Source: Morinoia aosen
Lineage: Eukaryota; Arthropoda; Malacostraca; Amphipoda; Talitridae
Assembly: GCA_030386875.1 (NCBI GenBank)
Contig: CM059572.1
Coordinates: forward strand, 35,523,732 to 35,587,731
Direction of reading: 5' to 3'
Length of the DNA stretch: 64,000 bases
The notes beneath the pieces were generated by a model that searched no databases, was not told the origin of the DNA, and worked only from the letters and a program-made list of their open reading frames with translations. The translations under genes and the position numbers were made by a program. Positions 1 to 13,100 of this stretch are shown piece after piece; position 1 is the first letter of the stretch, and every line of letters begins with the position of its first letter.

Positions 1-116
1 GACTACTTAATTAAAGCTAAATAAATGCATGATCCAGCTTATGTTTGCGGTTTTCAAAATTGGTTACCACAATTGACTTTAAATTTCAGTTGAATATCGA
101 ACTTTAGTTTGAACAT
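1..116. mobile_element. Partial copy of the 25170-type dispersed repeat
   Basis: GCATGATCCAGCTTATGTTT, ACCACAATTGACTTTAAATT and GTTGAATATCGAACTTTAGT match the same blocks at 25268-25360 and 47482-47580. Truncated by the left edge of the window. Confidence 0.65.
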
Positions 117-1021
117 TTGTGGTGCAATTTCTTCTTCGATTTCACTGAACTCATCAATAGAACATTGCAGAATATTTAGGGTAAAGTTCGTACAGATATT
201 TCTATGTGGATTGTATTTATCTTTCTTTCATCGAATAATTTATGATAAATTGATTTCCTTTCGAGAGATAATTCAGGCAAAGAACACACGGAGATAAATT
301 TTTAAGTTGAATCCAAGAGAGACTTGGGATGCGACTAATTCACAATGATATCACTGGTAGAAATGTAATGGTACTCGTGACTAACAAATTTCTTCATGAA
401 ATTAGATCGAATTTATATTACTAACGATTGACCGTGTGAGCACTTTTCTTACCTAATTAAAATACACTAGGACAAAAGCAGTTTAATGAATACTTAGGAA
501 AACGATTAGAAATTATTAATAAATATTAACATCTACCTATTTTATCGATTAAGGAAAAATTGAGACAATATGCTAGGCAGACTGTATGAAGGCGAAACGA
601 CATGATGGGTGAAAATTATAAAAGACACACACTGTGAACGATGGAAAATTAGGAGCCCAGGCAACATCAAGCAGAAGCAGGAGCAGGTAGAGAAGTTAAT
701 CAGGCCACGTGTCTGCAGTTTTGCACTCCACTAAGGTGCAACGTTCAACGTTTAACTCGTATTGGGAAATCAACACCAACAGAGAAGATCGGAGAAAGGT
801 TTCACAATTAAAATGAAGGTGATTTTCGAGTGCATAAAAAAGCTACCTTAACATCAGCCTTTCCCTGATTCTGTCGTAAAACACATGTTCTTTTCGCTCT
901 ATGTAGTGGACACGAGCATGACTAGGATTCCACGAAACGTCATGCCCGCCTCACGCCTACCTAAAAATCATCGTATCCTCACCCCACGTTCAGAAGTATT
1001 ACTTTAATCGTTTTGCTGCAG
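117..1021. other. Intron sequence upstream of exon 1
   Basis: AT-rich sequence without a credible exon before the acceptor at 1021. The short open frame at 109-297 is of chance length and composition. Confidence 0.6.
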
Positions 1022-1176
1022 GTTCATGGTGCACCACTTGACAGACACAAAGGACGGTGGCAGCAGCGCGGTACTAACCATAGAGAGGGTAACCCTCATG
1101 GACTCGGGAGCCTATCGCTGCGAGGCCTCCAACGAACACGGCGCGCGCAGTGCTATCTTCACGCTCGTCGTGGAAG
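1022..1176 (+). CDS. Dscam-like exon 1: C-terminal half of an Ig domain (Ig9 by position)
   Basis: Acceptor follows TTTTGCTGCAG; donor is GAAG|GTGTGT. The first base completes a codon begun upstream; the exon ends in phase 1. It encodes the strand E-F region of an I-set Ig domain, with the classical DSGAYRCEA motif around the second cysteine, then LVVE. An exon break in mid-Ig implies that the first half is upstream of the window. Confidence 0.92.
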
Positions 1177-4100
1177 GTGTGTGGGTGTGCCAGGTTGATC
1201 CTGCACCAAGGCTGGACTAAGCTTTTCATTCGTATAATGAACATCGCATGTCTGTTATGATGGACGTAAGGTCGATACGGTATGAAACACTGTGAATGCC
1301 GTTTATGAATAAAATGATCGTTAAGTATACTAATTTTTGCTTTAAAATATGATTCTGCTGAATTATAAAATTATAAATTACTCTCAAGATAAACTGATGA
1401 TTCTACAATAACTACATTGTTGTAAAAACCATAAAAACAACAAATTACAGACCGTAATATCACAAAGAAATTGGGTAGCGTCATTCATTCCTCTCTTTAT
1501 TTCTCCGTTTTGAAGAGTTTTCGGACATAGTCTCATCTGAGGCTTGCGATGATACAAACTTTTTTCATAAATGACCAAATGCAAAAAATTATAATTTGTT
1601 TATAAATATAAGTAGTCCAATATTATAAGAACATGAACTGTAGCCATTTAAAAATAGCCAAATATAATATTATGAGCCGTTCTAAATTATACATGGTAAA
1701 AACAAGAGCATGAATTTCAATTACAGAGCTGGGCATAGCTTTGTTGACTTAACTAATAGTAGAAAAAATTAAGTATTTTAAAAAACCGAAATTAAGGCTC
1801 ATTTACGTATCACCCACGTACAAATCAAGAAATCCACAAGCGAATGAAAATACAAATAACCATTCTTCAGTGCCAGTGCGTTATTTCTTTCCTCTGAGTT
1901 TCATATATGATTTCTCGTTCAGACATAAACTGCAAATTAAAATTCTGAACACTCGTTGGTTGATCCACTGTGGGAAAAAACACAAGATACTTTTGCGGCA
2001 TGCCCCTGGTATCCTACGCTCACAGGACATATTTTACATTTGTGTTGCTGACCACTTCAAAAAAGGTAGTTTTTTCTGAAAATGAACGATGTTTCAACCC
2101 TGTTGTTACTGTGCGTAGATTTATTGACGGGACACAATGATGCCTTTAACTTGAGAGACAACATATATTTTTTCTTTTTAATAAATATTATCCCTCTGAT
2201 TTATCGCGAGTGTGGCTCCCTGCCGTAAAAGTTGTAATGGCATTCAACACAATTACCTAAAATTCAAATATTTCTGTCAATAGGCCCTGATGATTGTAAA
2301 ATTTTGGACCATTGGTAGGTAAGTGGAAAAAAATGCGTTCAAGTTTGCCTCGAATTGCACCAGTTCAGCTAACAGCTGCTTTGCACAGCATGCAATGCAC
2401 CGTGAAACGATGTCAAAGCTGTGGACGTTTTATTTTAAGGGAGAAAATTTGAGTTTCTTGTTTTTACCAGACGTGCCAGGGACGATACAAGCTCTCAGGG
2501 TGGAGAAGGTGGGATCTCGTCATCTGACCGTACGGTGGCAACCACCTGCCGGCACAGCTGGCAACATCACGTCCTATGTCGTCCGTTACAGCCTCCAGCA
2601 AAATGGTCATCTCGCAGACTGTGCCTTGTCTGATATTTTCTGCTTAGCTTAAAAAAAGGAATATTTGAATTTTATAATGTGTTACTTCCGTTATCGCATA
2701 TATCATGTAAACTAGGAATTTTATAAGCCCTGTCATTCATCAAGTTTTGGTGTCACTTTATGAAAATCGATTTGAGCTCTCATTCCGAAAGAAAATCATT
2801 TGTGCAATTAGAGTGATTGATTAGAGTGAATGCAAAATTAGAGTGATTGCATTTAGTAACATCCGTTTTGTCCTTCTCGCCGCTTCCATAAAGATCATCA
2901 TTCTGTCGATTTTTTTCCATTCCACCATGATCCAGGCATGATTCGAAATTTACTCCCACTCACTGAACCCAAGTGAGAGACGTGGATGGTTCGTTCCAAT
3001 CCCCAGAGACGACTGCATGTATGACTCATAGCTAACTTTCACTCCCTGAACCCGTGTCAGTCACATGGTTGGATCTTTCCAATCCCCTGAGACCACCGCA
3101 TGAGTCATAGTTAACTTTCACTGCCCGAACCCGACCAGACACGTGGCTGGATCGTTCCAATCCCGATACCACTGCGTGACTCATGGCTAACTTTCACTTG
3201 CCTGAACCCGACAAGACACGTGGTTGAATCGTTCCAATCCGCTTTGACGACAGTGTGTTAACTTGCATTCCCTGAACCTGACCAGACACGTGGCTGGAGG
3301 AGCGAGTGTTAGGAGGCAACACCAGCGCCACGCTAGGGGCACTCCGCCCCGCCTCCTGGCACGCCGTGGCGGTGTCGGCCGAGAACAGGGTAGGGCGCGG
3401 CGAGTTCAGCGCCGCCGTCACCTACCGTACTGAGGAAGAGAAACCAGGAGGTCCTCCACTCAATGTCAAGGTGGTCAACACGTTGTGCTCCAGAGTTATC
3501 TGGGAAGTCTGACCCTCCATTCAATGTCAATGTGATGTATAAATTGAGCTCGAAACAGTTAGCTGGGAATTCTGAATCTCCCCTCAATATCAAGGTGACC
3601 TATACATTGTGCTTTAGAATTTCTGGGAATTCTGATACTCCATTCAATGTCAAGATATATATGCATTGTGCTCCAAACAGTTACCTGGGAATCGTTGCCA
3701 TTCACTTATGTCACGATATCATGTAAATTCTACGTGAAAACGTAGGCTGAAATTTTTGGCATGCAGCTCAAGTAGATCTAATATTTTTAACAGCTTTCTT
3801 TACATTACGAGGGTATTCTGATATTTCATGCAGATCTGGTATCTTGTTGGTTACACTCTGGACCTTATTAATAAATTCCAGCATTCAGTTCAAGAAAATC
3901 AGATATTTTTTTTCCTTGCGCTTTCATTTCAACTTTCAAGTCAGTGCACAGAATTTTTAACTCGTTTTTATTTTTAACACTATACTTCAACGGGTCCTAG
4001 ACTCGCCCTAGGCTTTTTCTCTGGAGCATTGTGGGTGTGAGAGGAAGTACCTGCAACTATGCAGCAACACGGGTAAACCAGGAAGACTACCTGAACTCTG

Positions 4101-7100
4101 CAACATAAGTCAATATCAAATTATGGAGCTCTGATAGACAGGGACCAAGAAATACGATAGGCAAATGCAGTGTTTAACAGAAGTGTAAAAAATCTCAGAT
4201 TTTTGAAGCTTTATGCTTTACTTTTAGGGGGAGAAGGTTTTCTGGTTTGTACACCGCAAATTTATGGAAAATAAATTTACGGAAACCGCAATGTTGAAAA
4301 GTTATTCTGAGAGACAATACATAATTTCAATTTGTGAAAGAAACTAATGTTAACCACATTCCTTGCCTTGGAGTTCCATACAATCGGGTCTGTCTAGTAA
4401 TTTAGTGTGAAATTCTACAAAGATTTGTATTTCCTTTGCTATGAAGTCCTTTCAAGATCATAATTAATAAGTATCAGAATGAATAATTAAGCTAAAATTG
4501 AACTGTTATCACAACAATAGACATTGCTTAAAACAAACTCAAAGTGAAAGATAACATTGATTTTATTAACGACGGATGATATTTGAATGAAATTTTCGTT
4601 TTCAATACATTCATTCGCTTTATTTATTGAATAAAGAATTGCTGTAAAATTCAACTAGTGTTCTCACTTGCATGCAAAGAATGAGCACAGTTTGTACGAC
4701 ACCATAGACAAAATTGCTTTATATCTACTAGGGGTGTATTATCATCAACCTTAGGCCAAACCAAAACTACCCAAACCAAAACTACGACTCATTTAAGATC
4801 AATATGCATTCGAGCAAATAGCTCTAGGATAATATTCCTCTCGTACCCTCAAGGTGACGCCTGTCTCATCGACAAGTCTGTCGGTCCGATGGGATCCTCC
4901 TTCGCCTGATCTCACCTTCGGGCGTCTTCTGGGTTACTACCTGGGCATCGCTAGGCTGCAGTGAGTTTTAATGGAGATTTGCCTTTTAGCATGCCCGATG
5001 ACTTTGAAATTCACCGCTATGTTTTCTTACATGTAAACTAATTTTGAAATACATCAATTTTTTATTTTCGAGAATGAATTCAATAATCTAGTCCTTACTC
5101 TATAAAAACACTTGATGTATATTACCGATTTCGCTACAACTCTGAAATTGGTCTATACTCGAATTTGAAACACGAATTTGCTTGCCCAAGTTAAATTCCA
5201 TTTACTCTAAGCTACACCGACTAGAAGGTATGAGACGTTGGCACTTAGTAATTGGATTCATCAACTGCGAGATGGAAGTCTCCGAATAATTTTTCATACC
5301 CTCAGCGAGTCATAACATCGAATGTAAAAGTTGTACATCAAGAGACATGAGTGACTGAGCAATAATGGCGAGTATTTCTAAATAATAATAATTATGACTA
5401 TGATGATTTTTATACCTGTAGCGCAGATGGCTCGAGTAATATCAGTATATCAAACCCAGATGTGCTAAAAGACATACAACAATATTTATTAAAAATAAGG
5501 ACGCTGCGCCAGCTTTTACATCCACTAACATTGCCCTACATATAACAGCTTTTCACGATATTTCTTATTAGTTCTTTTAACAAAAAATCAAAATTCTTAT
5601 TTCGCTCAAAACTTGCTGAGAGCTGGAATATCTTACATGTCCACCAACGGTATTCGATCTTGAACGAATCAAATAATTACTCCTTGCTTCTGAAGATGGC
5701 TCCACGTTCTTTAGCGAGATTTTAACGTACATTACAAACGATTCACGAGCTTATTGCCGGTATTTGATTTTTATTAGACTCTCAGAAAAAGCTTCTTTTT
5801 TGACGCTGGCGGTCCATAAGTTTAAAACTTTTCTATACTGATGACTGAAGCATTTTACGCGATTCTTTTATGTGTTCAACCCTAATTTAACCCCAAGTCT
5901 TTTACGTTTGTGACCTTGTCACCTAATAACTTCACAGAGACGCGACCTCCGAAGAAAACGTATCGTACAACTTCACGACAGTGGGGTCAGGGGGGCGCTC
6001 TGCCCCCCAGAGCACAGTGGGGGGCCTGACCCCCTACTCCCGCTACTCCGTCGTACTGAGGGCCTTCAACGCTAAGGGGGCCGGTCCCTCGTCTCCGCCC
6101 GTCGACGTGTACACTCTGGAGGACAGTGAGTGATGTGGTTATTCCTGTATTGCTCTGCTCTTGTTTTAGAAAAGAAAAAGAAAAAAAGAAAATGTACCTT
6201 GAAAACAGAGTAGTGTTGGTAATGGCCACGATGTGACCTATTACAAAACTCAACGAAATATTCCTGGCGTCGAATTTTGGCTTGAATTTTGGTGAATAAC
6301 ATTGCTAGTGGCTGATGGATAAAATAAAATGAATTTCGACATAGCGTTATAAATATTTCTTAGAGACATTTTAAGATGCTAATAGCGTGAAAACAGATCT
6401 AATTTCGATAAAGGTAGCGAGTCATTACTTTATGAGCAGGTATTTCATTCGATGGACAAGCATTCCCTGCTTTGAGCTGCAAGAATCGTTTGACTTGAGG
6501 AAGAATGATTACTAGTCGAGATATTTTCCCATAGCTCTAGTTTTATTGTTATCCTTCTCAAAGTGTGTAGAGTCACACTAAGCGAAGGTAAAAAAAACAC
6601 CGCTATCTATCTCCATTCTAATTCTTCACCATTTTTATTTTCCGTATTTTTCGGTCAGGATAATGCTGTTAACGAGGCTTGAAGCCAGACTTAATCCCAT
6701 GTATGGTTCCATTAGAACCACAGTAGAGGAAACAAGGTAGGGTCAAACCAGTCTTTTTTCCGTCAACTGTGTGGGTTTGCTGACGTCACGGCAACGAACC
6801 AATGGCAGCGCTCATATCACTTCGGGTTGCACTGCTTCCCCCCAAATCCGTCTTCACTATTAGCCTAACGACGTGGCGTTTTGGTGACGTCATAAAGTTT
6901 GTATAAATGAAGTCTTTCTTTTGGCTAGGCAAACAAGAAGAAGTGTATTTTTTCGCCATAGAAATGACCCTGTCATGTTTCCTCTTCCGTGATCAGAACC
7001 CAGCGCCCCACCGTCTGCAGTGACGTGCTCGGCAGAGTCCCCTACTCGTATCCAGGTTACCTGGTCACCTCCAGCCCGAGACATGGCAAATGGCGTCATT

Positions 7101-10100
7101 GTCGGCTACAGAGTCAGCTATGCACCTGCTTCACAACAGAGTAAGTTGCATGCACAGTTTACTGCAAATGAGCTTCCACCGCACAATAATGTAAGGGTAA
7201 ATAATGTTCACAATAGCAGCACAACAGCTTCATGTACGATAGGTGAGTTTTAACTGGTCGTATAAGTGGCAAACCGAATCTCTGTATGCCAATGCAAATC
7301 GGAAAGTTAGCGGTGTATCCATTACTCGATCAGCTGAGTTTGAAAATTTCGCTGCAGTTTTGGTACTTGCAGACAAATTCATTCGTCAGACGGCGATGTA
7401 AGTCGCGAACGAGTGTAACCAATACAGTTGAGCAAAAACATAAGCATAACCAATAACCATCTCAACTGTAAAAAATCTGCCTCACTTTCATGTTTATTTT
7501 ATACGCAAAAATCAGTGCGTTATTCAAAGGAACACACAGACTTGTGATTTCATTGGACTGTAACACTATTCAAACCCTCGAAACGCAGTTCCAGTTTTGG
7601 CTGCAAAACAGGTAAAATTTGATGTGACACGCTGCAGTAGCACTTCGCAATGTACTCGCTTCCAGACGGATGGATGCGACCAGCGATGCCTGGAATGCTG
7701 AGCCTCAACAACACGGAGGTGTTTGAGAGCGTGCAGAACACGACTGCCATTCTCGACGGCCTGGCAGCCTGGACCAACTACAGCGTAAGGGTGTCCGCTG
7801 CTACCTCTGCGGGCCACAGCAAGGCCTCCTTGCCTCTCATCTGCGCCACTAAAGAAGGAGGTGGGCAAGGATTGAGAAATTTTTTTTTACAGCTGAACTC
7901 GTGAAAAAATTGTATGTTGATACTGTTAAATGTTGTTGTTGCTTCAATAACCGAACGTATTCCAACTGATTTGAACCTATCATATTCTCTCTCAACTCAA
8001 TTTATCTTAGCACTGGCCATCTTATCCCATCATATGCCAACCTAACCTACCGTAATGTATTTATTCTAACCTAATCATGAGGTTCCTGTTTACCTAATGG
8101 CAGAGACGATATCTGCCATGCAGTGACAACAAACTGTAACTACGATACCGCTTGAAGCTCCTAAAAGCTCCTCAAATTGCCTCGTAAGTTTTACTCACTT
8201 GATTTCTGAAGTCATAAACCGCGAAGAAACAACGCTTTTAATTTCATTGATCATATTTTTTACTTACACGGCTTAGCAGGCACGTAAACTGCCTGGTAAG
8301 ATACTGATACTTGATAAACCACGTCACATTCCTCTCGGAAATGGACGAACAAAAAGAAAAGACTGTAGAGCTGTTGGGATATTAGGTGTATGAATATTGC
8401 TGGACAGTATTGCATAAATCTGTTTTGTCACAATGTACTCGTAATGATCGTGTTCTTTCCTTAGTCGAGAGTTAAAAACTTTTTAAATTAGTTTTTATAA
8501 CCGCACGTGTGGTATTCGAAATATTTGCTCCGGACTCCTTAAATGAAATTAGAAATGATTTGTCGAAACCGCGAGTGCTTTGAACTTTGAAACTAGGCTG
8601 TCGTGACAGCACTTGAAATTCAAGATCGCTTCATCATCACCATGAATGCAAAATTTTTAATAGTTTTCTCAAAACCTTAATCAGAAATTTTGAGTTTTCG
8701 ATACCCGTGAGAATGAAATATGTATTGGTCCACTAACTCAGCTAACTAAAATTGAAGAATGTTTTGGGTTAGTAACGAATGAATAGTTAGAAAGTCACTA
8801 ATTTGTAATTTTTCAAGTAAGAAAAAGAAAATTTTTGACAGCAGGACGCAAATTTTGTAGCACCAGAGAAATTTGTCGCCACCAAAATTATTTTCAATTA
8901 CATAATGTTTCAAATCATTTGATGTGTCTGTAGTAAACCAAGTAAAATTTCGATTCAAAAATGTATAGAATTTAAGTGAGTATGAAACAAAACAGACTTT
9001 GGGATGAATGTAAGTCATATTTCAGCGTCCTATTTGATCAAATAAACGATCGCTGGTACTATGTATCATGAATGCCTCTCTGCTGCTTGTCTTCTTCCAA
9101 TTCAATCAAATGAACAATCGTTTCTCAACGCCCACAGGTAGTAAGTAATATCTAACCCACTTAGCTGCTTGTTTCCTTCCAATTCAATCAAATGAACAAT
9201 CGTTTCTCAACGCCCAGAGGTATTAAGTAACTGTGCTGCTCATTTTCTTCCAATTCAATCAAATGAACAATCGTTTCTCAACGCTCACAAGTATTAAGTA
9301 ACTGTGCTGCTCATTTTCTTCCAACTCAATCAAATGAACAATCGGGTCTCAATACTCAGAGCTGCTAAGTAACATCTAAGCCACCCTGCTGCCTGTTTTC
9401 ATCCAGTGCCAGATGCTCCTGACCGCATCCGTGCGGTTGCGTTTGACCGCCAGTCCGCCGCCGTGAGTTGGTCGGCTCCGCATAGACCGCGCGGTGGCAT
9501 CACCAGCTACACTGTCCATTGGGAGGCAGGCAGCGGACGGCAGGAGGACAGCGGACAGTATTCGGTGGACGGGGGCACACAGCACTACAAAATACGGAAC
9601 CTCCCCTCTCACAAACCCATTAAGGTGACCATCAAGAAATCATTTCCCTTGTGGTAACATGTCTACTCGCATAAACGCGTTTTAATAGCACTGAGTTTCT
9701 ATTCAATGCGTTCTATGAATTTCGCTTGAATCATCGTGCACGTTGAAGTATCAACGGTTGAAACACGTAGAATGAATTAATTGACTAGCTTATCTAAATT
9801 TGAGGAAATAAATCTGTAATTCACTGAGGTTAATAGACCAGTTGGATCTCGATAGTAACACCGTGCACTGAATGAATGCACAAATTCGACATCCTTAATT
9901 TTTTATGTTGAGTTTTTAAAGCACGAATGTTTTACAGATTTGGGTACGAGCTGCCACGGCAGCAGGTCTAAGCAAAGACAGCCCGGTCGTCAAACTCACG
10001 CTCACTGAACAAGGTTTGATTTCGTCAGATTCCTTGCTGTTTGTTATACATCAAAAATACTTCTTTGAAAAGTTTTCTGGAGTTAGGGGTACTTCATTCA

Positions 10101-13100
10101 TGATTTCTTGGTGTTTGGCAGTTAGATGTATTTTATTCATGATTATTTAGTGAAATGTCTTGCAGTTAGTTACACTCGTATATTATACCTATTTCATCAC
10201 GTGAAGTTTTTCACTTACTAGTACTTCATACTTACTCCTTTAGTGAAAGTGAAGATTTTTCATGACTTTACGTTTGGTTTCTTTCCCATTCCGCCCATCA
10301 TACGACAGTAAAGTGTATCCTTCATGACGATTCTAGTGCTCGCTGACTTTGGAGGGGATGGTGACGTAGTCATTTGGAACCCTCAACATGTATTCAATTG
10401 CAGATGGAGCGTGTGAGGAAGGTAACGTTATCCATTTGATGCATGAAGGTCATTTTTAAAAGGTACTTGAAAAAGTGAATCAATGAAGTAAAATCAAATC
10501 TAAAATATCACTTGCATGCTTTAGTTATAGCAATAGAAAGTTCGGATGGCAGGAACATCAACTCCCATACCAGTTCAATGACACAAATCAAATGATAAAT
10601 TATTCATTCCGAGAATTAAAATTGCAGTGAGTTTTTAGCAATGTATCTAATCCCAAACATTCGCTTTCAGCATTCCAAAATGCTGTATAATTATTGATCG
10701 AACTAAGCTACCTGTCACTCGTTGAGTCATGTTACCGAGATAACTAGTGCTTAAAAAACATTCTTCGCCATATGGATATCTGTAACTGAACATATCCAGA
10801 ACACAGAGCGAAAGAATTTAAAATCCAACGCCATGTTGACATTAAAAGTAGGATACCGGATGTTACGCTATCATATCACTAAAAACAAGCTTTGACAGTG
10901 ACAACTTATAGCAAGCATGCCAACATGACTATAAGAGCTTTATAACCGTAAAGATTAAATGCATAGTTCGATCAAGCCAGAGCTTGGACGGTGACAACGA
11001 AGCAAGTATAAAACTTTCACAGTTAAACTGTATAGAATAAATGCATAGTTCGGTCTTGCAAGAACGAACGACAGCTGAAGTTGTGGTGGTCGTACAGTGG
11101 GAGCGGGGGTATGGTCGGTGGGGGGCAACGTGAGCGCCCCCTGGAGAACCGATGTGGTGCTGGAGTGCCGCACCGCAGGGCGCCCCCCACCAGGAGTCGT
11201 CTGGACTCATGACGGCCAGCAGCTCGCCTCCAGCGCTGGGTCTGGATCATCCAGCTCAGCGAGAGTCAGGTGACGAAGTCTGTTTGAATCTAGCATCGAT
11301 GTATTTCTTGGTGCTTTCGGTCAGATCGGAAGAAATTTTTTAAAGTTTTTTGGTCCTGTGATTTTCGTGTGAGAGTTTATTTCTAAAGTACCCAATGGGG
11401 GTTTCTTTCTTAAAGATTTAAGTACTATACTTCTTGTCGTATAAAATGAGTGAATTACTGTAGCATTGGGCTCTGGTATGCTTTCATCTTACGGTGCGAT
11501 TGTTTATTGCTTATACTTGCTATCTGGGTAAATCAAGTAATTAATGGGGGCTGCGACTGGTAAAAATGAGATAGTCTTGTAACGAACTCGTGGACAATTG
11601 TTTCACGAAATAGATTTTTTTTAAATACTCATTTCTTTCTAAGAATTTTTTAGTAGAATTTTTAATTTTCTTGATTGAATACATGATTGAAATAGAACGA
11701 TTCCCTCGATATAGACGATGTTTATTCTGGCGTTCCTGGATCCTTCGGAGAGTAGAATTAAGGTTGCTTTCAGCATTGCGGTAGCCACTATAGACCTTAC
11801 ATTTATATAAAGAATCACTGTTTTTCTCATCAACTGCCTGCTAAATGAATTTATCTGGCATGAATTAGGGAAGAAGTAGATCATTCTTGTGGTAAACTAG
11901 AGTATTTGGTAACTTCATAGACCCGAAGTTAGTGTCATTTCACATCTTTTTTGAAGTGTGTTATCAGTAAAAACTTCACATTTTATACATTTATTACGCG
12001 GTCTGAAGTGCTACCGCATAATTGTGAACTACTTGCATCCTCAAAAGTGCAACAGGGTTTTTATCTTTAAAACTGCCGAGTTTGAAGTGATTGATAGCTA
12101 TTGCCTTTACCATAGAATGTTTAGTGAACTGGGTGCCAAATTGAAAGTCCAAAGCACCCAAGATTCGAAAAAAGTTGATCAAGGCGAATAGGTTTTCAAA
12201 ATGCTTTTTCTCAGCAAAAGAGTTTTGAGAAATTCCTATTCTGCAATCAATTTAATGAAATCATAATAGAATATAATTGAATGCAAAGTAAATGCTACAA
12301 ATTGCAATGTAAGCACAACGAATCACAATGAAAATTCAAAAAATAACAACGTAAATACAGCGAATAAAAAATGTAAATACAATGAATTACAATGCAAATA
12401 TAACAAAAAGTAATGTGACTGGAACAAATATCAATATAAATACTGCAAATAACAACGTAAATGTGACAAATAACAATGCCCGATCCTTATAAGTATACGA
12501 AATCAAAAGTTTCACTGAACACTCATTGATGAAACAATGAAATGTGGTCCCTCTGCGATGGTGCAGGTGGACGCTGGCGGAGAACCACACGCTGAGGCTG
12601 CTAAGCGTAGAGCGGAGCAGCAGCGGCACCTACCGATGTGTCGCAACCAACCACCACAGCACCGACGCTGTAGAATATCACCTCACCGTCATGGGTATCG
12701 TGTCCTGCTCTAGTGCTTACAGTTCAACTTTGTGTGTGAGCGTGTTTGTACTCCCCGTATGGACTAGATTCGAGTGATGCAATGATATATGATTATTAGA
12801 GACTAGTTTCGATGCTTGGATACTAGATGCAAAATTCGACGCTATTATTTCCGAGGATACCATCTGGAAGAGGATTCATAAATGCAGAAATACAGTGATA
12901 CTTGTACTCTTAGTTCGAGTAACTAGAACTTGCTCTTGCGTTATTCGCAAAAGGAATTGCGTTCATCCACACCCCCTTTTTATTTTCTGACTTGCATACT
13001 TGTTTCGTACCATTTCGCGTGATAAACATTTTTTCGTTTCTTCATCATTTACGCTTGAAAACTTTGGTTTTCGTATATTATACCTATAGGATGGTGACGT

